From Acestrorhynchus altus (taxonomy: Eukaryota > Chordata > Actinopteri > Characiformes > Acestrorhynchidae): a stretch of 64,000 nucleotides of DNA. Each line of letters opens with the position of its first letter. Position 1 is the first letter of the stretch. The stretch covers positions 16,147,058 through 16,211,057 of the forward strand of contig CM067515.1 in assembly GCA_034509495.1 (NCBI GenBank), read 5' to 3'. The position numbers were made by a program, and so were the translations under genes. This document shows, one piece after another, positions 39,001-50,196 of the stretch. The notes beneath the pieces were generated by a model. That model was not told where the DNA came from, did not search any database, and was given only the letters and a program-made list of their open reading frames with translations.

Positions 39001-40223
39001 CTGTCTCTGACTGCAGCCTGCCTCACTGTCTGCACCTGCAGCTCAAACACACGCCTGAGACAGACAGTAGAACACCACAAAACAACTGTCAAACACTTAA
39101 ATTCAGGACTGTCTTGACAGATGAATCACTTTATTATTATTTGCAGTAACCGTGACAAAGCTAGTGGAACTAGGGTTAGCATGATTAAACCCAATTACTC
39201 AATATTAACCAGTGTTTAGTCTTCTTTAAAAACTATTTTTGATCTAAAAAATTGGTAGTTTACTTGCTTACTAAATGATATTATTATGATGTTATAAATA
39301 ACCATTTGTGACCATTTCCATCTTCTCTTTACCCACTTAGAATTAGTCTGTTTCCGATATGAAAAGAGCTCGGTTTTGTTTGTGCCACATATAAATAAGC
39401 CCCCACAAATGAATCATTCCTGAGAACTGCAGAACATGTAGGGAGGCCATAACTGTGGAAGGCTGAATACTTGAGACATCAAATAAAGTGACGTTAAACA
39501 GGATGATTAACAGCTTGGTTTCCATACAGTATATTGGCTGTTTTTGAAATCACAGCTGATTTCTGTACATTATCAGGTATAAATAGTGTTATTTGCTTAA
39601 ACCTTGTAACAGTGTCAGCGTCTTCCCCCTGTCCAAGAAGCTTTTGCTGTGTTTGCATCATAAGAGCACTGAGATCAGCCTGCAACTGCTGAGCTCTGCT
39701 GCGCACGTCTGCCAGCTGCATATAACACTGCTCTACATCCTCCCATTTAGACTGTACAAACACACACACAAAGACAAATAAAACGTTACACATGTTTACA
39801 CACTATGATGACAAACCAAGGATGGCAAATACATTTGTTATAATTAAAACAATATAAAAATATTCATCTGACAACCATGAATTACAAGCATGTGACAAGC
39901 ATGAGTTACAGCTTTTCATGTGAAGATGCTCCACACATAAACGTCATCCTCCAACACAATGTAAATCAGTCAAGACTTCGTTGTTTTCACTCAAAAACCA
40001 CTGCACAACCTTTACAATCATAGGCTAAATTTGCAGGATGTTCTCCCTAGTTTGTTGTACATTAACTTGCTGAAAGATGAGAATAGAAATGATAGGAGAC
40101 AGTCATATATGCCACATATTGTTATTGTTGGGAGATCCTAGGCTACACATGAATGTTTTGACCCAAAAATGCAATCATTTGCAATGCAAAATTTGGTTAT
40201 TTGTGGATTGTCAAGGATATAAT

Positions 40224-40304
<81 letters not shown>

Positions 40305-42911
40305 TTCTTCAAAATACTTGGCAGTGGTCCAAATAAAACCCAGCATGTCCTTTATTATTTTTGTATTTATCATTATTATCTCTTCTCAGGATTTTTTTTC
40401 TGAAACTTGAACACTGAGCAAAAAAAGAGAGCAAACAGTCCCTCCCTTCTTGTTTCCCTCTGTAACCCAATATCTGGGTCAGTGACATCAGCCCTAAGCC
40501 CTGTTGCTGATCAGTCAGAATCTGCATTCAGGATGAGCATGTACATTTGGACAGCTCAGTAAACATGCAGTGGAAGGTTCCTTTGGTATTTAAAGTGGGA
40601 TTCAATTCAGTTGTTTTCTTTGCTGGATTACTCACTGATAATTTATCACACAATGATGAGACATGGAGAGATAGGGCAAGTCTTGTAGCTGATGATATGT
40701 CTATCATGTCTGTAGGTTATAAGGCTGCGAAAACAGCCTGTAACTGCCCACAAAGTGCAGATCTCATGTTCTAATGGTTAACCCAATTCAGGTTGTCAAA
40801 CAGAAATCAAACAGTGGTTTCTTTGGTCAATTCTAGTCACCTGTAAGAGACTGCTAACTGGTGGGAAGTCCTGTTCCTCTTCCATAGACACATCAATCAG
40901 ATGATTACTTTCATAGCGGAACCTACAAGAGGTACATTTTTTAATTCTGACAGTGTGTAATACAATTTGGCCTTTTAGCACGGGCATCTGCTAAGCTTAA
41001 TATATAGTCAAAGCTGAAACATGCTATTGGTATTTACCCAAGAGCAGATACATCGTGTTCTACATTCAAAGCGGCAGTCTTCTCCTCCAGGGCTGCCTGC
41101 TGTTTTGCAGCCAGAGTTTGCAGCGCTAAGAGCACTTGATTTGAAGGGTGAGAACGCAGCACATCCTAAAAAAGCCAACGGATAATCACATTTTTCAGAA
41201 ACACAAGTGATTTATTTAGATCCTCAACATAAATGATAAAAATCCCTGGATTATATCAAATGCATTGTCAACTAGTTATACACATTTGACCAAGCAACAG
41301 GTCAAAGTTACATGCAAACACTCATAGCCTACCTGAACAGCACTCAGCCAATGCTGGTATGCGACATTTCTCTGATGAGGTGTAAATCTGCATAGCATGA
41401 ATTATTATTTACAAACATGTAGGAAATCACTAACAGACACTGAACTGAAGTTAAACTGAACTATCTGAACAAAGCTGTTCTTACTCAGAAGTGGTCTTCA
41501 GCATGCTGTCTTGCAGAGACTGGAAGAAGAGGACTCTCTCATTACATAGCTCACGAATGTCCCGCTGATGGGAAAAGACATAAGATTAGAGATACTACTT
41601 AAAAAAATTAAACTAGATAAAAACGCTCAAGTTCCAAAAAGTGTCCACTAGGTATCAGAGATCTAGTAAAACCAGTCTCAAATTGATATGGAATAATCAC
41701 AATTCATATTTAAATGTAAAATTAATCAATGCAAGAGCAAAAAATTAAACAAAATTAATTACATTTATGACAATTAAAATTTAACTGCATTAATTACAAC
41801 AATATTCTGTGAGTAATCATCAATAATAAAGTTAAAAGTACACCCTTTATTGTTATAAAACAATTATAAAATTTGACAAAAATGTGGTGTCCAATCTAGA
41901 GTAAAGTGGGGTTTATTTTCTTTCTTTCTTCTTTTTTTTTAATCTAAACTATTTTAATCCCTCTGATTGTGGAAGAAACCATGAAAGAGCAGGTGTCCTA
42001 ATGATTTAGTATTTCTGCTATATATGAATTACAAAATTAGCATGTTGTTCAAGGAGTTGTGCTTACTAAAACCAGCGGTTCTGCAGCCATGCCAGTGTTC
42101 CCGCTCTCAGATGGCCCAAACACCAGCTTTACCTCTGCTTTCCTGCAAAGAATAAAATTTCACAGATCTAGGGGGTCTGTGCTCTGCGTTTTGCTGCCTT
42201 CAGGAAAGCGGTTCCACAGCACAGAAAGGATGAGACTGAGCTTCTTCCCTCAGGCTATTCACACTCTGAACCAGACCCAACTTTAACTTTAAAATCCACA
42301 TCTCACAAATGGACTCTCATATGATACTAATTCTCTCTTGCACAGCAGTATGAAGCAACCTTTGCACATTGCACTTTATATAATACCTCTCAGGGTTCTT
42401 ACACTGATTGCGACTTATTCATACATCTCTTCCTCCTACTTCCACTTCAGTTGTTTTTTTTGTTACCTTAGATTTATTTATTTTTTCTTCTCAGGAATAG
42501 CATCTTCTTATTTTTATCTTGTAAATACAAAGACATATTTATTCTGTTTACCTTCTCCCTACTTCCCTATTGATCTGTGTGTGCAGACATGTAATGTGTA
42601 TAACTATGTGCGTGAACCTTGAACCTATTCTGAATAAAAAGACCAGTAAAAATCTCAATTAAATTCTAGCCCCTTAAATTCTATTGCACCAACACTGGTT
42701 TTTTTTTAAATGTAGAATAAAACTGAATGTTTTTTTTGCAGGAATTACTTGGAGAGCTGTTCCAAAGCCTGCCGCTGGCTGCTGATCTTTTGTGTGTCCT
42801 CTGAGAGACAGTTTCGCTCTTCTGCACAGCGCTGCTTGAAGGAGGTCAGCATTAACTCCCTCAGCCTGCTTTCCTCATACATTTCCCAGTATCTACCAAT
42901 GTTCTTCTCTG

Positions 42912-42964
<53 letters not shown>

Positions 42965-45900
42965 GTCTCAAAATGAAAGAAAGAGTAACAATAAGCAACA
43001 CACTGAAAAACACTCAAATTCATCAGGGGTGCAATGTGACAGTATTACAGACAGAAGCTGCAGGCAGGTTTGATTGAATGCGCTACACGTCATTGTGTGA
43101 GAATAAACAATATTTCGTTTCTGTAACATGAGGGTGGGGGCAGGTTAAAAGAAAACCCTTACCTTCAACAGCAAGCTGCTCCTCTGCTGTGCTGATCTTG
43201 TGGTCCATCTGAGAGAGCTCAACCTGTAGTTCTTCAATCTGCCTCTGCAGCTCCAGACGCCGAGCATCTTTATTCTGCCCCTCTGCCTGCTTCAACTGTA
43301 TAGAACCCACACCTACTTAATTCCAGCAGAATTTAATACAGTCAGAAATATGATCCAAGATTTATGCAGCACTGACCCAGTAGTAATACAGGGCCTTTTT
43401 CTGAAACCTCTCAGAATAAGATTGCCTCTGTCTTTTCGCAATTCATTAATGAATTCCTAAGGATATTGGTTAATTAAATCAGAATTTGAGAAAAATGTCT
43501 GAAAAGAACATGGTTGCAAATTAACCTGACCTACTTGTTATTCACAAAGGATTTTAGGTGCATTTTTTAAAATGAACTGTGTGAGCAAAACTAATGGAAC
43601 ATTAAACAGACTTATTATTCAATCGGCTAAATTAATAAAATAAATGTTTATGAAAAATATAGTATTTACATTTGTTTTGCATAAGTGAAAATAAATTAAT
43701 CAAACCTCTACAGGAAATTAACTTTCTGCACGTTTTATTTCTTTACTGTAGAAAAAGGTTACTTAATTTGTTTAATGTGACATTGCTTTTGAACACACTG
43801 CATGACACATCCAAATGTGCAGAGGTTTGTCCTCTGAAAAGTCAAAACAACATTAAAAAAGGGAATAGAGGGAAACTTTTGAAAAATAAGAGTGATGATA
43901 AATAAAACCACACACAAAATAAAAAAAAATAAACATACAGGGAAAAATGGGGAAACAACAGCAAAAAAAATTATCTGGGATAAAGTCAAACTTTCTACTT
44001 TGTGTGTTTTTTTTCCTGGGACAAACACAGGCATTGAAATTCAAAGAAAAAAAAAGACTTTTCCCTCTTACCTCTTTATCCTGTACAATTTTGTACCTTC
44101 AGGAAACGTCAAGGAAAACATGTGCCATTATAAAACATCTTAGATCCAAAGTAAGAACTGTTAACAAAAATGTTCAAAAGGACCCAATAGTCATAACAAT
44201 TACACATTGAACCCTCCTCTTTCAAAATGTTTTGCTTAATTTTTGGAACTCCCACATTGTTTGTATTGCACACACATTTTCTGGTCATAGATTATATATG
44301 GAGGCTACAACACTCTGCAATATGCAACACAAACTGATTAACATTCTTTAAAAATGTGAAATTATAAGAAACTTCAAACTTCACTTCAAAATCAAAACTT
44401 ATTTAAACATATAATTTATATTATTTGAGCAAAAGACAAAGTTTATGGTAAAATTATTGGCCGTTCAGAAGGTTAAACATGTACCCATTCAATTTAACCC
44501 AGGAAAACTATTGCTGTTCCTTATGGATGAACATAACATGTGGTTAAGACCACTCTGAAAACAAGAAGGATACCATTGGAGATTCCCTCGCATAACTCTG
44601 ACGTTCCTGGGAGTGGGGAGGGAGAATGGAAAAAAGTTAAACTTACAGACTATCTCTGACAAACTATCAGAGAATTATAAGTGTGCCCCAAATGTTCAGA
44701 TGTTAAAATGCAGAATGTAAACATTCTTTTTTTTCTTTTTTTTTTTACTGTGTCTACAATTGTTTTTACAACTTTAAAATTTTTGCCATTTTTACTTCAT
44801 CACCTTTACATTTTACAAAAATAATGCTATTATAATTCTCAATTGTTCAAGAGATTGTAAAACACTTTGAATAAGAATATTAAATAAGCTTACGTTGTCT
44901 GATCACATGTAAACAGGACAACAGGTTTAGTTTAGGTGTGTTTAAGAAAAGTCATTAAATGTGCTGGACTCCAGCCCTCAGTTCCTCAAACTTGTCTAAA
45001 CCTTATCATTAGAATAAATTTGGTAATTAAATCTGGTGATTTAATTCTCTGACACTGATGCTTCTCTGTGACTGTATTTCTGTCTGGATGTGACAGTTTT
45101 ATCTAAATGTGTGTAAAATATTTGTTGAAATTTTTACTGCTAAACTAATCCAATACAGTTGCAATACAGTTTGTAAATGATCTCAGTCCTAACTGACTGT
45201 ATTGCACTGAAACACTGCTAATTTTAAAATTAAATATAGGCCGGATTTCCAGTGTAATATGTTACATATGTAAATTTGTACATAAGTACATTTTGAAACT
45301 GAATTTAAATACTGTCTTATTCTTTAAATAAAAAGGGCATTTTATGTAGCATGAACATTGAAAGACATGGCTTACCTCTCATGGTAAACATGCTTTAGGA
45401 CATACTTCCAAATTGAGGCTCCTGAACCAACACATAATCTAAACACAAAACAACAACACTGATGTATAAACATACAAGAATATATTATAGTGTTAAAAGT
45501 TCAATTCGTCTAAGAAAATGACATGCAATGTGCTAGTGTGTGTGAAGCGTGTGTGCTCAGGAATGTATTTAAGGTGTATTTAAAGTACATATATATTTAC
45601 AACTTTAAATGTGGTGATGAATCATGTCTTTCCATCTAAACTTGTAGTATTAGCGAAAAACCTAAATAAACAGAAGATCAGTAGATAAAAGCCAGCTAGC
45701 AATGTGACTAAATTCTTATGACCAAAATCCACCATAATTTACAAATTCTTCTTCTTCTTCTTTCGGCTGCTCCCTTTAGGGGTCGCCACAGCGGATCATT
45801 TGCCTCCATCTTGCCCTATCCCCTGCCTCCTCTACTGTTACACCAACTCTCTCCATGTCCACCTTCACTACATCCATAAACCTTCTCTGAGGTCTTCCTC

Positions 45901-48245
45901 TTCTCCTTCTGCCTGGCACCTCTCTGGCTTTATCTCCAAACTGCTCCACCTTCACTGTCCCTCTGACCTGCTCATTTCTAATCTTGTCCATCCTTGTCAC
46001 TCCCAATGAAAATCTCAGCATCTTCATCTCTGCCACCTCCAGCTCAGCCTCCTGTCTTTTAGATAGATGCACAGTCTCCAAACCATACATCATAGCAGGT
46101 CTCTCTACTGTCTTGTAAACCTTCCCTTTCACTGTTGCTGCTATCCTTCTGTCACACATCAGCCCTGACACCTGTCTCCACCCACTTCATCCTGCCTGCA
46201 CCCTCTTCTTCACCTCTATTCTGCACTATCCTTTGCTCTGGATGGTTGACCCAAGATATTTGAAGTCATCCACCTTTACAACCTCTACTCCTTGCATCTT
46301 CACCTTTTCCACCTGCCTCCTTCTCATTCACACACATGTATTCTGTCTTGTCTCTACTGACATTCTTTCCTATCCTCTCCAGTGCAAACCTCCATCTCTC
46401 CAGGTTCTCTTCCACCTGCTCTCTACTCTCACAACAGATTATAATGTCATCTGCAAACATCATGGTCCATGGAGCCTCCTGCCTGACCTCATCTGTCAGC
46501 CTGTTCATCACAATTGCAAACAAGAAAGCGCTCAAAGCTGATCCCCGGTGTAACCCTACCTTCACATTGAAACCATGTCACTCCAACTGCACACCTCACC
46601 ACTGTCTCACTATCCTCCTACATGCCCTGCACCACACTCACATACCTTTCAGCCACACCTGACTTCCTCATACAGCACCAGTTTCTCTCTTGGCACCCTA
46701 TAATATGCCTTCTCTAGATTCACAAAGACACAACGTACCTCCTTCTGACTTTCTCTGTACTTCTCTATCAACACTCTCAATGCAAAAATTACATCTGTTG
46801 TACTCTTTCTGGACATGAAACCAAACTGCTGCTCACTAATCTGAACATCTCACCTTAGCCTTGCTTCAACAAGTCCATGGTGTGACTTATCAACTTTATA
46901 CCTCTGTAGTTACTGCAGCTTGGCACATCACACTTGTTCTTAAAAATGTGAATTTTGTTAAACAACCTGGTCACTGCCTTCTCCCCTAAACATCTCCATA
47001 CCTCCACAGGTATATCATGTGGACCAACTGCCTTTCCATTCTTCATCCTTTTTAAAGCTGTCCTCACATCCACCTTACTAATTCTCTGCACTTCCTGATC
47101 CAAAATTTCTCCCCCATTGTCCTCCTCACTCTCATTTTCCTCACTCATTAGTATTTCAAAGTACTCCTTCCATCTACTCAACACTCTGTTCACTCACTAG
47201 TACATTTCACTCTCTATCCTATATCAGCCTAATCTGCTGTACATCCTTTCCAGCTCTATCTCTCTGTTCAGCCAAGCAATACAAGTCCTTTACTCCTTCT
47301 TTACTGTCCAGCCTCTCATACAACTCATCATAAGCCCGAGCCTTTGCCACCGTTCTTTTCGCCCTGCGACTAACCTCACAGTACTCCTGCCTACTTCCTT
47401 CATCTCTCTGGTTATCCCACTTTTTCTTAGCTGCCTTCTTCTTCTGAATGCTCTCTTGGATTTCCTCATTCCACCACCAACTTTCCTTGTCTTCTTTCCT
47501 CTGACCAGACAAAAAACCCAACACCTTCTTGCCAGTTTCTCTCTCCACCTTAGTTGTACCTTCCCAGTCCTCAGGTAGCTCCTCACTGCCTTACTACACT
47601 TTCCCCTGGCACCACTTTATCTCCAATCTCTTTTAGATGGCATCTCCTGCTAAGGATATAATCCACCTGTGTGCACCTCCCTCCACTCTTGTATGTCACC
47701 ATGTTCTTCACTCTTCTGAAAATGTGTGTTCATGTTCACCACAGCCATTTCAATTCTCTTTGCAAAATCTACAACCATATGCATTTCTGTGTTTCACACC
47801 ATACATACCCAGCACCTCTTCATGCCCTCTGTTCCCTTGACCAACATGTCCACTGAAGTCTGCATCAATCACCAATCTCTCCTCTCTAGGGACACCTTCT
47901 ACCACTTCATCCATCACCACCATTATTTACAAATAAATTCTTTAAAAACCTTTTTTTCCTCATATTGTCTCTCAAAGTTGAAGAGTATCTACGATGAAAA
48001 ATACAGACCACTCTCACCTTTATAAGTGGGAGAACGTACACAATCAGTGGTTGACTAAACACGTTTTTGCCTCAGTGTCTGTTAGTGGTTTGGTCAGTTG
48101 ACCAAACTACTCAGTGTCTGTTACCGGTTTAGTCAGTTCACGTAGTTACTTACGTCTTTATGTAGCTGTCGTGTGGGAGTTTGTGAGAGGGGAACTCAAG
48201 TTCTTCGGTCGCCCAGCGTTTCACCTCCTGTAACAAACCTCCCAT
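33085..48245 (-). CDS. haus5: HAUS augmin-like complex subunit 5, about 18 coding exons
   Basis: HAUS5 is a coiled-coil subunit of augmin, which nucleates branched microtubules in the spindle. Exons (minus): 48245-48154, 45438-45376, 44606-~44574, ~43295-43163, 42908-42749, 42142-42067, 41564-41485, 41387-41333, 41165-41038, 40922-40841, 39751-39603, 39054-38892, 38704-38624, 37622-37477, 37231-37138, 35632-35494, 34662-34530 and 33187-33085. About 635 residues (human 633). Residues matching the family include LCVGSGASIWKYVLKHV, RGNLQWY, EPLVLRDIRELC, YQHWLSAVQ, IEGNSTMKT and the C-terminal WWEQPGQ then QQWLQRW. Most of the middle is coiled coil rich in Gln, Glu and Leu. Borders are GT/AG and in phase except the exon 3-4 junction, where I could not place a donor and acceptor that keep frame. 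Confidence 0.93.
35175..35300 (-). repeat. MITE-family fragment
   Basis: The plus strand shows GTGCCATCATTCCAGAGAAC, GGGGGGCTTTATAGCCCTC and GCCCCTTCACCTCAGG, the reverse complement of interior phrases of the dispersed family also seen at 5440-5530. It ends about 190 bases from the donor of the HAUS5 exon at 35494. Confidence 0.5.
36781..36949 (+). mobile_element. Palindromic MITE copy
   Basis: The ends TACCGTATTTTCCAGACTAT and ATAGTCTTGAAAACACGGTA form inverted repeats, extended by AAGCCGC and GCGGCTT. The interior includes CACGCTTTAAACCATGTGGC. It lies in a HAUS5 intron and is the least degraded of the three copies. Confidence 0.8.
40226..40304. repeat. (AAT)n microsatellite
   Basis: About 79 bases of AAT repeat in the HAUS5 intron between the exons at 39751 and 40841. 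Confidence 0.95.
42145..42650 (+). mobile_element. 3' end of a non-LTR retroelement
   Basis: The plus-strand frame gives FHRSRGSVLCVLLPSGKRF and RLSFFPQAIHTLNQTQL, a C-terminal motif seen in fish LINE ORFs. A non-coding tail follows, ending near TGAATAAAAAGACC. It is antisense to HAUS5 and begins within a few bases of the HAUS5 exon acceptor at 42142. Confidence 0.55.
42916..42961. repeat. (AG)n microsatellite at a HAUS5 acceptor
   Basis: About 46 bases of AG. On the HAUS5 strand it is a CT tract that ends about eight bases before the acceptor GAGCAG of the exon starting at 42908, so it serves as the polypyrimidine tract. Confidence 0.95.
45748..47930 (-). mobile_element. Decayed LINE with reverse transcriptase remnants
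   Basis: On the minus strand, broken frames give in order a Lys-rich segment (QSIQKKKAAKKKWDNQRDEG is close to it, around 47400), RMKNGKAVGPHDIPVEVW (RT domain, about 47040), HRGSALSAFLFAIVMNRL and the catalytic-box region MMFADDIIICCES (about 46450). The thumb/C-terminal region then has LETVHLSKRQEAELEVAEMK and GRRRRGRPQRRFMDVVK. The 3' end is GGGGAGCAGCC-like followed by GAA repeats near 45748. I read it as an RTE-like element. Several frameshifts and a missing segment make it inactive. It lies in HAUS5 intron 1 in the sense orientation. Confidence 0.8.
47935..48060. repeat. MITE-like fragment next to HAUS5 exon 1
   Basis: The phrases CATATTGTCTCTCAAAGTTG, GAAGAGTATCTACGATG and TACAGACCACTCTCACC match, with changes, a stretch at 56165-56240 (GTCTCTCACAGTTGAAGTGT, CTTACGATAAAAATTACAG). 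It is the same family near an exon of each of two genes. Confidence 0.45.
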
Positions 48246-48560
48246 TTCGCTCTACACTCCGCGGTTCTCTGTATAAACGGGACGGACTCCCGACTCTCAC
48301 TGCAGTCACTTACGTTACGACTCCGGCGCAGTAACTACTGACACAATAAGGGTTAGTTTATGAAAGGTGCTGCACAAATAACACAAACAAAAAAAACAGA
48401 CTATCATTCTTCACTCAAGTTTGGAAGTTTTGCATTTTCTACATTTAAACTTCCTCCCGCTTCCCGCTGCAAACGTACTTCCGTTAACGTAAAAAGCGTA
48501 TTGACGTAGGGCAGACTTACGTCACTTTCCTCTCGTCCGTACGGCCACGCCCCCTTTTGG
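48246..48560 (-). promoter_or_regulatory. Probable HAUS5 promoter and 5' UTR
   Basis: This CpG-containing, less AT-rich block lies directly upstream of the HAUS5 ATG at 48245. Visible elements are TTCCCGC at 48461-48467 (E2F-like), ACTTCCG (ETS-like, near 48477) and a GC-box-like CCACGCCCCC (48545-48554). E2F control would suit a mitotic gene, but this is inference from short motifs. The transcription start is not resolved. Confidence 0.5.
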
Positions 48561-48704
48561 GTGAAACACATCCAATCATATCACTTTCTCCACTGTAAAC
48601 AGTGCCGTCACCGTATTTAAGCCCCTTCTTTACTGTCCAGAGTGAAGGACGAACTGGGTTCAGACCTCCACACAGAGGAGGGACCTGCAGACGTGGGTTA
48701 AAGC

Positions 48705-48787
48705 CCAGCCCAGGACTCGGTTTTGACTGTCCAAGCGGCTCCGCTGGACTGAGCTGTCTGGACAATCGGAACACAGTCCTGGGCTGG
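48705..48787. repeat. Nested inverted repeats
   Basis: The outer arms are CCAGCCCAGGACT (48705-48717) and AGTCCTGGGCTGG (48775-48787). Inside are GTCCAAGCGG (48729-48738) and CCGCTGGAC (48741-48749), which pair with one bulged A. Both lie upstream of the HAUS5 promoter. Confidence 0.6.
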
Positions 48788-49439
48788 ACTTTGACTGCTG
48801 GACCTGAAGAGCCTGTTGCACAGTACTAAACACTGAACTAAAAGAGCTGAACATTGACCACAGAGTACAAACACGGACATCCCCATTTAATGTATCACAT
48901 TGTACTCATTTTACATTATATCGTACCTTTTGACGGAAGAATGCTGAAAGGACATTCAGTCCATATTTCTTTAAGGTATTAAACAAAACAATGCTATAAA
49001 ACCATGCTGTTTACTGACTGCTAACAATGGCTGTATAGGTCTTTTACTCCTATTAGCTATACATCTGCAGGGTGTGCTTATTTTTATATATATAAAGTCA
49101 AGTCAGATCCACAACAGCCTCAAGATTCTAAGGGCAGGTTGTGTGGCATGAGTGTGTAAAATCATGCCCTATCATGGTAATAGCTGTGGGAAAGTTTTCC
49201 TTGAAGTGGGTCAATGATATGCCACCTGATAACTGGCCCATGACAAGACAGGATATCTGGACACATTGTTGTCATTGAGGACCAACCACAGCTCCTACAC
49301 CCAGGTGATACACTATCACGTCCCTTCTGTAATATTTCAATATTTCACATTCCATCTGTTTGTATTTGTGTGCAGCTTAGATCTCATATACTGTAAGTTG
49401 TAGTCTGTTTGAGCTACCATGGCCAGAACTGACTTACAG

Positions 49440-49680
49440 TGACTCAAACATGTAAGAGAGCTGGGCTGAAGAACCGGTCAGTGTTTTCTGGAATGATTGT
49501 GGTCTATCCAATACCGTTGGGATGAGGTGGGGTGGTGATCATGCAACATTCTCACCTCACTAAACCTACTGTTGCTGAATGCCATCAGATCATCACAGAT
49601 CTTTCTTTAACACCCTTTACTATAGAAAAACCAATGAGATGTGTCCCAATACTTTTGTCTATATAGATATAGATTTGTCT
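49440..49680 (+). mobile_element. MITE-family fragment
   Basis: It contains TTTTCTGGAATGATTGTGG, TTGGGATGAGGTGG, AATGCCATCAGATCATCACA and the family end CCAATACTTTTGTCTATATAG (read as two overlapping pieces). It lies just beyond the WDR13 3' end. Confidence 0.55.
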
Positions 49681-49720
49681 ATACAAATAACGCACACACA
49701 AGTCAACTTCTGTGATGAAT

Positions 49721-49726
49721 TTTATT
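49721..49726 (-). terminator. Candidate WDR13 polyadenylation signal
   Basis: AATAAA on the minus strand about 470 bases past the WDR13 stop codon, with no better candidate noticed between. Confidence 0.4.
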
Positions 49727-50196
49727 ACATGTTGACAAGGCATAAATACAGTAGTGTCATGTAAGCCAGCTGACCTCTTCAGTATTAAAACACATTCAGT
49801 GATACTACCTCCCTCCAAAGACTGCCTACAAACACATACACACACTCACACACACAGTCACTGTCCACAACATACCAGTATTAAATAACCCTCTCTTCTA
49901 ATAGGCCACAAAAATTAATTTATACATGTTGACTGTAAAGCACGGATGGATTTTCCACAGAGCCTCAAGCAAGCAGCACACTCTAACGAACATCGTTACA
50001 CAGGGAACGACAGGATATGTGAAACGTCTACAAACAAGTAGCTCAGTCTCATTTCAAACATCATCAAACCAGACACAACAAATCTGCCTGGACAGTCAGC
50101 CTTCATTGCAGCAGGATCATATATTGCACACAATTGGAAGTGACAAGTACTGAAGCTGCTGTTGCTGGGGCAGCGGAAGCTTGGTGTCGCTGTGCT

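Noticed and set aside
40077..40410. ORFs with poly-Asn or poly-Ile
   Set aside because: They translate the AAT microsatellite in two frames inside a HAUS5 intron.
45776..47586. Functional reverse-transcriptase gene
   Set aside because: At least four frame changes, a missing segment around 46.6-46.85 kb and several stops show a dead LINE.
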